Shown here one piece after another: positions 11,178-23,143 of a DNA stretch of 64,000 nucleotides. Position 1 is the first letter of the stretch, and each line of letters begins with the position of its first letter. A program made the translations under genes and the position numbers. The stretch is from contig CAMRHE010000011.1 of assembly GCA_947044405.1 (NCBI GenBank), forward strand, positions 6,926,501 to 6,990,500. The letters run 5' to 3'. Below the pieces are notes generated by a model. That model saw only the letters and a list, made by a program, of their open reading frames with translations. It did no database searches and was not told the DNA's origin. The stretch comes from Leptodactylus fallax (Eukaryota; Chordata; Amphibia; Anura; Leptodactylidae).

Positions 11178-11734
11178 AAGAAAGCTTGGTCTCAGTTGCA
11201 GGTCATGGGTCTTGCAATAGGATAATGACCAAAAAACACACAGCTAAAAACACCCAAGAATGGCGAAGAGGAAAACATTGGACTATTCTGAAGTGGCTTT
11301 CTATGAGCCCTGACCTAAATCCTATTGAGCATCTTTGGAAGGAGCTAAAACATGCCGTCTGGAAAAGGCACCCTTCAAACCGAGACAACTGGAGCAGTTT
11401 GGTCATGACGAATGGGCCAAAATACCTGTTGAGAGGTGCAGAAGTCTCATTGACAGTTACAGGAATCGTTTGATTCCAGTGATTGCCTTAAAAGGTTGTG
11501 CAATAAAATATTAAGTTAAGGGTACCATCATTTCTGTCCAGGCCTGTTTCATGAATTTTCTTTTTTTAAAAATTCTGTTGAAGAATGGTTGAAAAGAAAT
11601 GTCTGACTTTCATTTGTTCATTTTCATAGAATTTTTATATATTATTACTTTTGTCAGATTGAAGTTATTTCCGTGACCATTTTGGGCTTTTCTTACATTA
11701 AACGAGGGGTACCAACAATTTTGTCCACGTGTGT
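11178..11734 (+). mobile_element. Tc1 fragment D (3' half, different subfamily)
   Basis: The plus strand encodes a degraded aspartate motif followed by '[20 protein letters not shown]' (around 11305-11365) and the Tc1 C-terminus. The 3' terminal repeat ends 'caacaattttgtccacgtgt' at 11734. The first half is missing. Fragments C and D meet head-to-head with their broken ends joined. Confidence 0.75.
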
Positions 11735-11826
11735 ATATACAGTGTCAACTGAAGGGCCTAGGGCTCACCAGCCATGTGTGCAGACCTAGCACATAGGGCT
11801 GCCAGCAGGTATTTTGAACCCCCCGC

Positions 11827-12352
11827 TACAGTATAATGCTCCACATGGTATATAATGCTCCACAGTGGCCCCCACACAGTATAATGCTCCACAGTGATCC
11901 CTGCACAGTATAATATACTCCACAGTGTCCCCTGCACAGTATAATATACTCCACACTAGCTCCCGCACAGTATAATGCTCCACAGTGGCTCCTGTATAGT
12001 ATAATATGCTTCACAGTGGCCCCTTCACAGAATAATATGTTCCACAGTCACCCCTGCACAGTATAATGCTCCAAAGTGGCCCCCGCACAGTATAATTCTC
12101 CACAGTGGCCCCTGCGCAGTATAATTTGATCCACAGTAGCCCCTGCACAGTATAATATGCCCCACAGTAGCCCCTGTACAGTTTAATGTTCCACAGTGGC
12201 CCCTGCACACTATAATATGCTCCACAGTGGCCCCTGCACACTATAATATGCTCCACAGTGGCCCCTGCACACTATAATATGCTCCACAGTGGCCCCTGCA
12301 CCGTATAATATACTCCACAGTGGCCCCTGCACAGTAGAATGCACTACGGTGG
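11827..12352. repeat. 31-bp minisatellite array 1 (about 17 units)
   Basis: Units of about 31 bases repeat the phrases 'gctccacagtggcccc' and 'gcacagtataatat' with modest divergence. The open frames on the minus strand across it are repeat artefacts rich in Cys, Gly and Tyr. The same unit type, in other variants, makes up the arrays at 18.9-21.1 kb and at 55.5 kb. Confidence 0.9.
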
Positions 12353-12365
12353 CTCATTCAGGCCT

Positions 12366-13055
12366 GCCCAAAGGCAAAGAAAAAGACAATATCATTACGA
12401 CCTTGCAACCAAAATCTCCCTATTGGAAACTGAAAATAAAAAAAAGTCAATCTCTTTCTATATCTACTGAAGTGCACCAATTTAGGCTACAACTGCAGGA
12501 TATTATAGTTCACCAACAGCTCACAGTTGTCTACAGGTGACTGATCATTAAACCTTTAGTGACTTCTAGGCCTTGATGACCACACCATTTTTTGTGTTTT
12601 TCCAACATCACATAGCAAGTCCTGTATCTTTTTTATTTTTCTGTCAATAACTGTATGAGGGCATGTTTTTTGTGGGACAAGTGGTAGTATTCAAAAAGGA
12701 CCTTTTATCACCTCCAATAAGTCCATCTCTTTATATCAATTAATAGCTGCTGCTCCGCTGATTCTAGCACAGTTGGATTTTCTCTCTAGCTCCCACCATT
12801 CCTGGGCAATCAATGCTGTTAGATTTGGTGCCTGATATGTTATTTAGGCTTTGTGTTGTCAGGAGGGCAGTGTCAAACAGGAGCAGGCAAGTGGTGTGAT
12901 TCTTAGCTCTGACACTGGCTGCCTCTGATTGGAGTTCTGACATTACAGAGCACATCAGGCACCAAAACTAACTGTGCTTGTTGCTCAGGAATGATGGATG
13001 CTAGAGTAAAAAAATTCTAGCTTCTGAAATCAGTGGAGCAGTGCTTATTAACAGA
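12366..13055. other. Unassigned, contains dispersed-repeat fragments
   Basis: The phrase 'gtatgagggcatgttttttg' near 12653 resembles a common amphibian interspersed repeat (recalled). Sequence from 12690 to 13010 has the look of another non-autonomous repeat, with no open frame that I trust. Confidence 0.3.
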
Positions 13056-13518
13056 TGCTAAGAATTTCTTGACTGGCCCAGCCAGAGCCCTGACCTCAAC
13101 CCAATTGAGCATCTCTGGAGAGACCTGAAAATGGCTGTCCACCAACGTTCACCATCCAACCTGACGGAACTGGAGAGGATCTGCAAGGAAGAATGGGAGA
13201 GGATCCCCAAATCCAGATGTGAAAAACTTGTTGCATCATTCCCAATACGACTCATGGCTATACTAGCTCAAAAGGGTGCTTCTACTCAATACTGAGCAAA
13301 GGGTCTGAATACTTACAGTATGACCATTTGATGTTTCAGTTTTTCTTTTTTAATAAATTTGCAAAAATATCTACATTTCTGTTTTTTTTCTGTCAAGATG
13401 GGGTGCTCAGTGTACATTAATGAGAAATAAAATGAACTTCTTTTGCTTTTAGTAAATGGCTGCAATGAAACAAAGAGTGAAAAATTTAAAAGGGTCTGAA
13501 TACTTTCCGTACCCATTG
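13056..13518 (+). mobile_element. Tc1 fragment E (same subfamily as element K)
   Basis: The plus strand carries the last third of a Tc1 transposase ('[18 protein letters not shown]'-type motif around 13090-13135) and the complete 3' terminal region ending 'tctgaatactttccgtaccc' before TA. The 3' region matches the 5' terminal region of element K at 37059 in reverse orientation. The rest of the element is absent. Confidence 0.8.
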
Positions 13519-14289
13519 TAATACAAATGCTGCTTTGGCAAACAAGGGCTATGCTGGAAATGGAAGAGTTCCAAAGAATGTTATGTAGTCTAGATGACAT
13601 TTAACTCAATACAAATTTTATAGTAAGTACATAAATTGTGCATAAATTATGCTAGCACTTGATTCACAGTAGAAAGGAATAGTAGAAATGAATATTTGAG
13701 CAATTAGAAGCATCAAAATATTCTTCCATTACATATACCACCAGATAATTTCTACCCCCAACATCTAAGTGGCATTTCTGCATCATGTGAATGGATTTTT
13801 GTAAACCCTAATCAGACCAAAGGGACAGTTGAAAAAATTTCTGCAGCAAATTGTGTTGTATGTGACCTTATCCTTAAAATTGCATGGCAATACTTTACAG
13901 CGATTTAAATCCAGAGCCTTTCAGCTCAGCAAAAATTTATAAGATTGTGACATCTCAAAGTCAAAACAACTAAACATCAAAATGTCTCAAAATGTGGGCA
14001 CAAAGGAAAATAGTTACCTTCTGCATGACTACAACTTAGTTTTTCCTTTTTGGTTGTATTTTACATAGCAGTTGTGTTCATGCAACCCAGCTAAACATTC
14101 CCCTAAGCTGATAGAAATGAAGGGGACCCAGATACCAAACAAGGATTGCTGTATTGAGTGACTTGTGAGGGTATATCTTGAGATTATTACATAATTGTTG
14201 AAATTGTACTAATTTAACTGTTGTAATGACTACTATAAATGACTGGAGGTGTATGTCTTTATGTATGAATTTTATGTTTCTGTGTCAGC
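13519..14289. other. Unassigned AT-rich sequence
   Basis: I see no element terminus, tandem repeat or coding motif in this interval. Confidence 0.4.
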
Positions 14290-14955
14290 AGTGGGGTCCT
14301 CCTAGGTCTTCTGCCATAGCGTTTCATTTAATTCAAATGTCGACAGATAGTTTGCACTGACACTGATGTACCCTGAGACTGCAGGACAGCTTGAATTTCT
14401 TTAGGACTTGACTGGGGCTGCTTATCCACCATCCAGACTATCAGGTGTTGCAAACTTTTAGCAATTTTTCTCTTCCGTCCATGTCCAGGGAGATTAGCTA
14501 CCGTGCCATGAGTTGTCAACTTCTTGATTATGTTGCGCTCCATGGACAAGTTCTCAGACAGTTCTCTTCTCCTCTTTCTGTTTTCCATGCTTAGTGTGGC
14601 ATACACAGACACACAATGCAAAGATTAAGTCAACTTCTCTCTTTTTTATCTGGTTTCAGTTATGATTTTTATATTGCCCACACTTGTTACTTGCCACAGG
14701 TGAGTTTGAATGAGTATCACATTCTTAAAACAAAGTTATTTATCCACAATTTTGAAAATGTGCCAACAATTTTGTCTGACTCATTATTGGACTTTTGTGT
14801 GAAATTATGTCTGATTTGCCTTTTTTTCTCTTTTTTATTGTGTTGTTCCAATACATACAAAGGAAATAATATACAAAACATATGTAAGTGCAATAATTTT
14901 CTGGGAGAAATACTATCATTTTTCAGGTTTGCCAACACTTACAGCCATGACTATA
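14290..14955 (-). mobile_element. Tc1 fragment F (5' part, same subfamily as element G)
   Basis: The minus-strand frame starting at 14588 encodes the Tc1 N-terminus (residues like 'RKRRRELSENL' and '[16 protein letters not shown]'), with part of the helix-turn-helix deleted relative to element G. Sequence out to about 14955 parallels the 5' non-coding region of element G and fades in the terminal repeat. The catalytic domain is missing. Confidence 0.75.
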
Positions 14956-15399
14956 TATTATATTAATACATTTTGGTTGTTTTTATTACAAACTTTATGT
15001 AAAGTATCTCCTTAGCAATGCTCTAAATGGGTATTGCTTAGGAAATACTGTAATCAGTGTGTTCATGCTGAATACAGATAGCATTACATCCAGATTTTGC
15101 CTTCTCAACCTACTCTACTCTACTCTATCCTTCCTGTATATATAGTTATTAAAGGCTTTTTACTTCTGAGGAGGAAGATAGGAGTAGAAAAAATAATAAT
15201 TTCCAACAGGCCAAAATTGGAAGAGAGGAACACTACCATCTTCTCCATATTTCCTTCTATTTACCTATCCAATTCCTAGATTTTGAACAAAATCTTCTTG
15301 AATTGTTAGGTTTTCCCAATCTGATTGAGACATTCTAAAATGGTGGGAACCATTTTCCGGTACCTCATTATTAATACTTTAACTAATAGAATCGTCTAA
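14956..15399. other. Unassigned AT-rich sequence
   Basis: No recognisable feature. The frame at 15097-15279 has no known motif. Confidence 0.4.
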
Positions 15400-15640
15400 A
15401 GGCCAGGGCCTCACGTAACGAAAACACTGGCTGTGGCAGAAACGCCGCGGCAAAAACTGCTGCGTTTTACAGTCCCTGCAAAGTGGATAGGAATCTAGCG
15501 ATGCAGAAAAATACACGAGTGGAAATGTTGTGGTTTTGGAAATCACAGCATGTCAATTATACATACAGAAACACCAGCAGTTTCCCTATAGGTATAATTG
15601 AATCAGAGTCTGCTGTGGCCCACTACGTGGCGCCTTAGCC
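15400..15640. repeat. MITE-like repeat
   Basis: The ends 'ggccagggcctcacgt' (from about 15402) and 'acgtggcgccttagcc' (to about 15635) are imperfect inverted repeats of one another. The interior is non-coding. It resembles frog non-autonomous DNA elements. Confidence 0.45.
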
Positions 15641-16493
15641 TAAAAGTGGAAATCAAACTCCTGTTTTTGTCAACTTCCCCTTGACATAAACCATAAAAGC
15701 AATGTATGTATGTATAACATAAACTCAGTTGATAAGGGGATTAGTAATACCAGTTTCTCTTCAATAATCTCATGTATCTGATTCCAAAAATTTTTAATAT
15801 TTGGGCAGGAACAAAGTAGATGTAAAAAATCAGCCCCTTTCGTCCCACATCAGTTGCATAACCCCTGATCTCTCAATATGATCTTCATTAAATATGCCAG
15901 ACTATAATAAAACCTATGAATTAAATTAAATTGCACCATTATATAATTATACACATACCATTATACACAAGGCTACCAAACCCAAATTATGATAAACATT
16001 GCTCCACTGGTTGAGGTCTAATTCACCTATATCCTATTCCCAAGCCTTAATATTCAAAAAAGAATATGCCCCTGTAAACGCCCCATTAAGAATTATATAC
16101 AATTTATAAAGTCCTTTTTTACTAACACAGGACCCCAAAAGGCGTGTTTTTTTAACCCATCCAAGACTTAATAATACTGAAAAACATACTTTACCCTCTA
16201 TCCCATATCTTTCCTGTAACCAAGTAAACGGACATATTCTCCCTTCGTTAAACATGTCACCATACTAGCCCCCCTTTTTCTCCAAAATCACGTATCTGGA
16301 ATTTTATTGAATTCCTGAAACTTGATATTATACCACGAAGGCATTTTAAAACCCACAATTCTTGTAAATTCCATCCAGCTAACATATATACGTTTACAAA
16401 ATGCCGATTCCTATAAATTCCACAATTCAAATATTTTGATTCCAGAAGTTCAAAAATATTTGTAAATTTACCATCAAATCCATTCACTAGATA

Positions 16494-18130
<1,637 letters not shown>

Positions 18131-19404
18131 TATTCAAAAAAATACATTTGTTCCCAAGATGCCTGCATCTGGAGTTGAGATGACAAAAAATAAACTTGGA
18201 AATTAGAAATTTACAAATCACCATATTTTAAGTCTTTCCACAGACATTTTTATTTAAGTCTAACCCGCTACTACCGCAAATGAAATCATTTACTAAAGAC
18301 TCAATAAACTTAAACCATTTATCTTGAAGCCATACCAGACATGCAGTTAATATATATAACACTTGAGGTAAAACCACCATTTTCAACAACCCAATTCTGT
18401 CCGCCCTACACAATGGAAGCATAAGCCAAATTGAAATCTTCAATCTAATCCTAAAGATCAGAAGTAAAAGATCAGACGTAAAAGTCACAAAACCCGATGG
18501 CTCAGACCTAATCCTTACCCATAAATATTCCAAACTCTCCTTTGGTCTCAAAACTCTCATCTCATTATCCAGGATCAAGGGACTACCATTTAATGGTAAC
18601 ACATAATACTTTGACCTATTTATCTCAAATCCAGATAAACATCCAAATTGTTCCATAACCTCCAACACTCTAGGACAGTGATGGTGAACCTTTTAGAGAC
18701 CGAGTGCCCAAACTGCAACCCAAAACCCACTAAATTATCGCAAAGTGCCAACACGGCAATTTAACCTTAAATTAACCAGGATCTATTTTATATTGACCGT
18801 GCAATGTTATTACAGCCTGTAATAATATCACATGTCTGCTATAAAACAGATACTGTGTGATATAAATAATGAAGGGCCTCCAGACAATATTATTTGCTCC
18901 AGAATGGCCCCCACTCAGTATTATATGCTCCACAGAGGCCCCCGCACAGTATTATATGCTCCACAGAGGCCCCCACACAGTATTATATACTCCACTTTGG
19001 GGCCCCACCCACATTATATGCTTCACAATAAGCTTCCACACACAGTAGTATATGCTTCACAGTGGGGCCCCACACAGTAGTTTATGCTTCACAGTGTCCC
19101 CCACACAGTAGTTTATGCTTCACGGTGTCCCCCATACAGTATTAGATGCTTCAGTGTCCCCCACACAGTATTAGATGCTTCAGTGTCCCCCACACAGTAT
19201 TAGATGCTTCAGTGTCCCCCACACAGTATTAGGTACTTCAAAGTGTCCCCCACACAGTATTAGATGCTTCACAGTGTCCCCCACACAGTATTAGATGCTT
19301 CAGTGCCCCCCCCCCCCACACAGTATTAGATGCTTCAGTGTCCCCCACACAGTATTAGATGCTTCAGTGTCCCCCATACAGTATTAGATGCTTCACAGTG
19401 TCCC

Positions 19405-19721
19405 TGTTGGAATAATGTTTATTATTGCCTGTATTGCAACAACTACTGTTTATACGTTTATAACTGCATAAGCTTCTGTCTCTAGGCATAGTGTTAATTT
19501 GTTAATAAAGCTCTGTTAAAAAGGTGGGGGCTAGAGTAACAAAACCAGGAAGTTCCTCTTTGTTTTTTTTTGTAGCTACAGCACAGAGCAGAGCACATGG
19601 AGCTCACAGACAAGTAGCTGAGATCATAAGTTACAGAATACAGTGTATTATTCTTGTTCTTCAATAAATATCTGTTTACTGTTGAACGCCTGGATGGTCA
19701 AAGATTAATCCGCTGCCAACA
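19405..19721. mobile_element. 317-bp solo LTR with copia-like ends
   Basis: It begins TGTTGG and ends CCAACA, a 6-bp inverted terminus, and is flanked by the 5-bp duplication gtccc (19400-19404 and 19722-19726). AATAAA polyadenylation-type signals occur at 19504 and about 19671. The TGTTGGAA start and 5-bp target site are typical of Ty1/copia LTRs, but retrovirus-like origin is not excluded because no internal region is present. Confidence 0.8.
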
Positions 19722-19887
19722 GTCCCCCACACAGTATTAGATGCTTCAGTTTCCCCCATACAGTATTAGATGCTTCACAGTGTCCCCCACACAGTATTAG
19801 ATGCTTCATTGTCCCCCACACAGTATTAGATGATTCACAGTGTCACCCACACAGTATGAGATGCTTCAGTGCCCCCCACACAGTAAT

Positions 19888-20938
19888 AATAATAATAAAT
19901 TTTATTTATATAGCGCCAACATATTCTGCGGCACTGTACAATTTGTAGGGTTCAGATACTGACAAAAAAGATACATTACAAAGAAATATTCAAGTCACAC
20001 ACTGGGACTGAGGGCCCTGCTTGCAAGAGCTTACAATATATGAGGTAGAGGGGGTGACATAGGAGGTATCAGGGGCGGTAACAGACGTATCATTGCTTGT
20101 ACAATGGTCAGACAATTCTGTAATAGAGGTTACTGTCATTACACATATATATAGCTGTATGAGCCGTCATCTGTTGTGTCTTTTAATGTGCAGATGGTGC
20201 CTGGACATATAAAGTTAGTCTGATACGGCATCATATCCTGTGAGGTAATGCGGGAGCGTGAACAGAGGAGGGTATGTTTTAGGGATTCTAACTACAGAAG
20301 GGTTTACATTAGGAGTTGTGATAGGCCTGTCTGAAAAGATATGTCTTTAGTTTACGCTTGAAGCTTTGGAAATTGGGGGATAATCTAATAGTCCGGGATA
20401 GAGCATGCCAGAAAAGTGGTGCAACTCGGGAGAGGTCTTGTATACGAGCATGGGAGGTTCTGATAATAAAGGATGTTAGTCTTAGGTCATTGAGTGAATG
20501 GAGAGTACGGGTTGGGCGATAGAGATGAGGGAGGAAATGTAGGGAGGTGCAGCATTATGGAGAGCCTTGTGAATGAGGGTGATAAGTTTACTGTATATTG
20601 TATTCTGTATTGAATAGGCAGCCAGTGTAGTGCCCGGCACAGACTGGAGGCATCGCTATAGCGTCTAGACTGATAGATGAGCCTGGCTGCCGCATTCAGA
20701 ATAGATTGTAGAGGGGAGAGTTTAGTAAGGGGAAGACAGATTAGTAAGGAGTTACAGTAGTCAAGGTGAGAGTGAATCAGGGCAACATTAAGTGTCTTTA
20801 GTGTATTTGTGGTAAGGAAAGGGTGGATTCTGGAGATGTTTTTGAGGTGGAGATGACATGAGCGTGCGAGTGATTGGATATGGGGGGTGAAGGAAAGGTC
20901 TGAGTCAAACAAAACCCCGAGGCAGCAGGCATACTGCC
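19888..20938 (-). mobile_element. L2-clade LINE copy 1, 5'-truncated
   Basis: The minus-strand frame 20912-20487 encodes the C-terminal region of an L2-type RT ('FDSDLSFTPHIQSLARSC', 'HLDYCNSLL', 'LQSILNAAARLIYQSRR', 'LHWLPIQYRI'). The 3' tail is the familiar 'agcgccaacatattctgcgg' region followed by an (ATT)n tail at 19888-19902. The truncated 5' end lies inside minisatellite array 2. A frameshift follows the LHWLPI segment. Confidence 0.85.
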
Positions 20939-21799
20939 CACATTAGATGCTTCAGTGTCCCCCACACAGTATTAGATGCTTCACAGTGTCCCCCACACAG
21001 TAGTATATGCTTCAGTGTCCCCCATACAGTATTAGATGCTTCAGTGTCCCCCATACAGTAGTATGTGCTCCACAGTAGACCCCCACACAGTAGTTTGTTA
21101 CTTACCTAGTCCCACGAAGAGCTGCAGTTCCACGAAGAGCGTCCTTCTTCTTCTGATCGCAGATGCTGATGATTTACGTCATCGCGCCTGTATCGGGGCA
21201 GAGGTCACACTCTGCAGTCAGTGTAGGCCGCGGTTCTGCAGACCGCGGCCTACACTGACAACTTTAAGCTGTGTGCACTCACCAATGGGGCGACGACGCG
21301 TGTGCCAACTGAGAGGGCTCTGCACGCCCTCTCTGGCATGCGTGCCATAGGTTCGCCATCACGGCTCTAGGAATAGAACTCTCTGAGTCTGACAAACACA
21401 GCAGAAGATCATCTGCATACAACAGGATTTTATCCAAACTTCCCCCACAATCAAAACCCTTTATCAGATTATCTCTGCTAATAACAATAGCTAGGGACTG
21501 TATCCCTCATTAACTTAAACAAATCAGACATATCAACATTGGCTAATATCTTTCCAGTTGAAAAGATATATAGGTCACGAACAAAGGAAATAAAATTAAG
21601 ACCTAATCCAAATCATTCCAAAATCATTTCCAAAGGAAGTTCCACTCCACACTTAGTCTCATCAAAAGACAGGATGGAGCGGGACTTCGCATTACCAAAT
21701 TGCATATTAACATCTATGTATAATTTATGTAATATACGTAAATTATTCTGACCTTGCCAACCAGGAATAAATCTGTTCTGATCTCAGTGTATTACTCTC

Positions 21800-22308
21800 T
21801 TCCCGACATCCCTAGGGGGGGGGGGCTAGAAAAAATAAAAGCAAAAGTAGACAAAAAATGATGCCCTATGCATCCCCGTACACGGAAATATAAAAAAGTT
21901 ACGGGTGTCAGAATATGGTAACTTTAAGAAATTTTTTTTTTTTTTGCAACGTTTTGGATTTTTGTTAAGGGGTTAAAATGTAAATAAAACTATATAAATT
22001 TGGTATCCCCTGAATCTTACCAAAACAGAGAGTACATTTTGGTTGCACAGTGAACATCGTGTAAACAAAGCTGGTAATAAAATCGCACAAATGCACCTTT
22101 TCTCCAGTTTCACCCACTTCTGAATTTTTTCCATCTTCCCAGTACATTGTACAGAATAATAAATGGTACCATTATGAAGAACAATTTGTCCCTCAAACAT
22201 TAAGCCCTCATATGGCTTTGTGAACAGAAAAACTAAAAAGTTATGGGGTTTCGAAAGTGGGGAGTAAAAAATTAAAAATCGAAAAATGCCACCAGTAGGA
22301 AGGGGTTA
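21800..22308. repeat. Dispersed repeat, copy 2, inside the L1
   Basis: The right part (22035-22308) matches 860-1142. It interrupts the L1 reading frame between the 'LNTDIKILSKAL' and 'QNRFIPGW' segments, so it is a later insertion. A run of 11 G near 21815 and a T run near 21935 are low-complexity parts. Confidence 0.7.
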
Positions 22309-22940
22309 ATCACTTTTCTCAATCTCAAGGCTAAAGCTTTTGACAAAATTTTTATGTCAGTGTTCAAAAAGGATATAGGTCTATAAGATTCCTTCATTTT
22401 AGGGTCCTTCACTTTTAGGGGTTAAAACAATGACTGCCTCCATCATGGAATTGGTAAATTTAACCCATTTCTTCACCTCATTGCAAGAGTATTGGTATAC
22501 TTTCTATAAATCTGAAACAGAAGTCCATCAGCACCTGGAGAGGTATTTTATCAAATGAGCTCAAGGCCTCTTTTAGCTCTCCCAGAGAAAGAGGGGCCTC
22601 CAATACATGGCTCATTTCCATCAACACCCTGGGGAAGGTTAACCGGTACAAAAAGTTATCCTTCTTAAAAAGATCATATCCCAAAGTTGTGCCATACAAT
22701 TCTGTAAAATAGAACAAAAAAAATTCTCTCTTTGTCTGTTCATATTTCTCTGTATATTTCTCTTTATAAAGACTCCTTACCCTGTTACTATCCTTCTGAT
22801 TTCAAACTAGATCTGCTAAAAGTTTCCCTGGTATACCTACTTCAGCAAAATATTTTGCTCCCCTAAACAAATATGTTTTGTTGAAATTCATTTTCCAAAA
22901 AAAAACTTATATTCCTGGTTAATATCCCTGAACCTTTTAT

Positions 22941-23141
22941 GGTGAAAGAGAGTCTATCATTAGAAAAACACCTTTTTAACTAATGGCACGTTGGAATTTA
23001 AAGGCTATTCTACTCCTACCTTCCATTCTTTTCTTCTCCCCGACATTTCTGATAAAAATGTGTTTCTTCTGTTATGCTAATTACGATCACGGAGTACCGG
23101 GGGTGTTCCCCCTGTGCTCCGAGCAGCGCCCACATCATATA
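22941..23141. repeat. Fragment of a dispersed repeat
   Basis: Non-coding sequence with 'agagagtctatcattag' near 22950 and a GC-rich 'gtaccgggggtgttccccc' palindrome near 23094-23112. Tc1 element H is inserted at its right edge. Confidence 0.35.
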
Positions 23142-23143
23142 TA

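Larger units (their letters stand above)
18880..21100. repeat. Minisatellite array 2 (about 29-31-bp units), in three blocks
   Basis: Blocks at about 18880-19404, 19722-19885 and 20939-21100 repeat 'cagtattagatgcttcag' and 'tgtcccccaca' phrases. The left part of the array has units closer to array 1 ('tatatgctccacagagg'). The gaps are later insertions: the LTR 19405-19721 and an L2 LINE. The total is about 850 bases, near 29 units. Confidence 0.9.
18676..21364. mobile_element. Non-autonomous hAT-like element carrying a minisatellite
   Basis: The ends are inverted repeats: 'cagtgatggtgaacc' at 18676 and 'ggttcgccatcacgg' at 21350-21364. It is flanked by a perfect 8-bp duplication, ctctagga (18668-18675 and 21365-21372), the hallmark of hAT integration. 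There is no transposase. The interior is a long tandem array, interrupted by a 317-bp LTR and an L2 LINE copy. GC-rich sequence with small inverted repeats lies near the right end (21220-21360). It is inserted in the L1 pseudogene. Confidence 0.9.

Noticed and set aside
11786..12256. Several Cys/Gly/Tyr-rich minus-strand frames that look like a repetitive protein
   Set aside because: They are readings of minisatellite array 1; frames stay open because the 31-bp unit lacks stops in some phases, and there is no other coding evidence.
18832..21100. Regularly spaced repeats as a CRISPR array
   Set aside because: Units are contiguous tandem repeats without unique spacers, in a vertebrate-type mobile element context.
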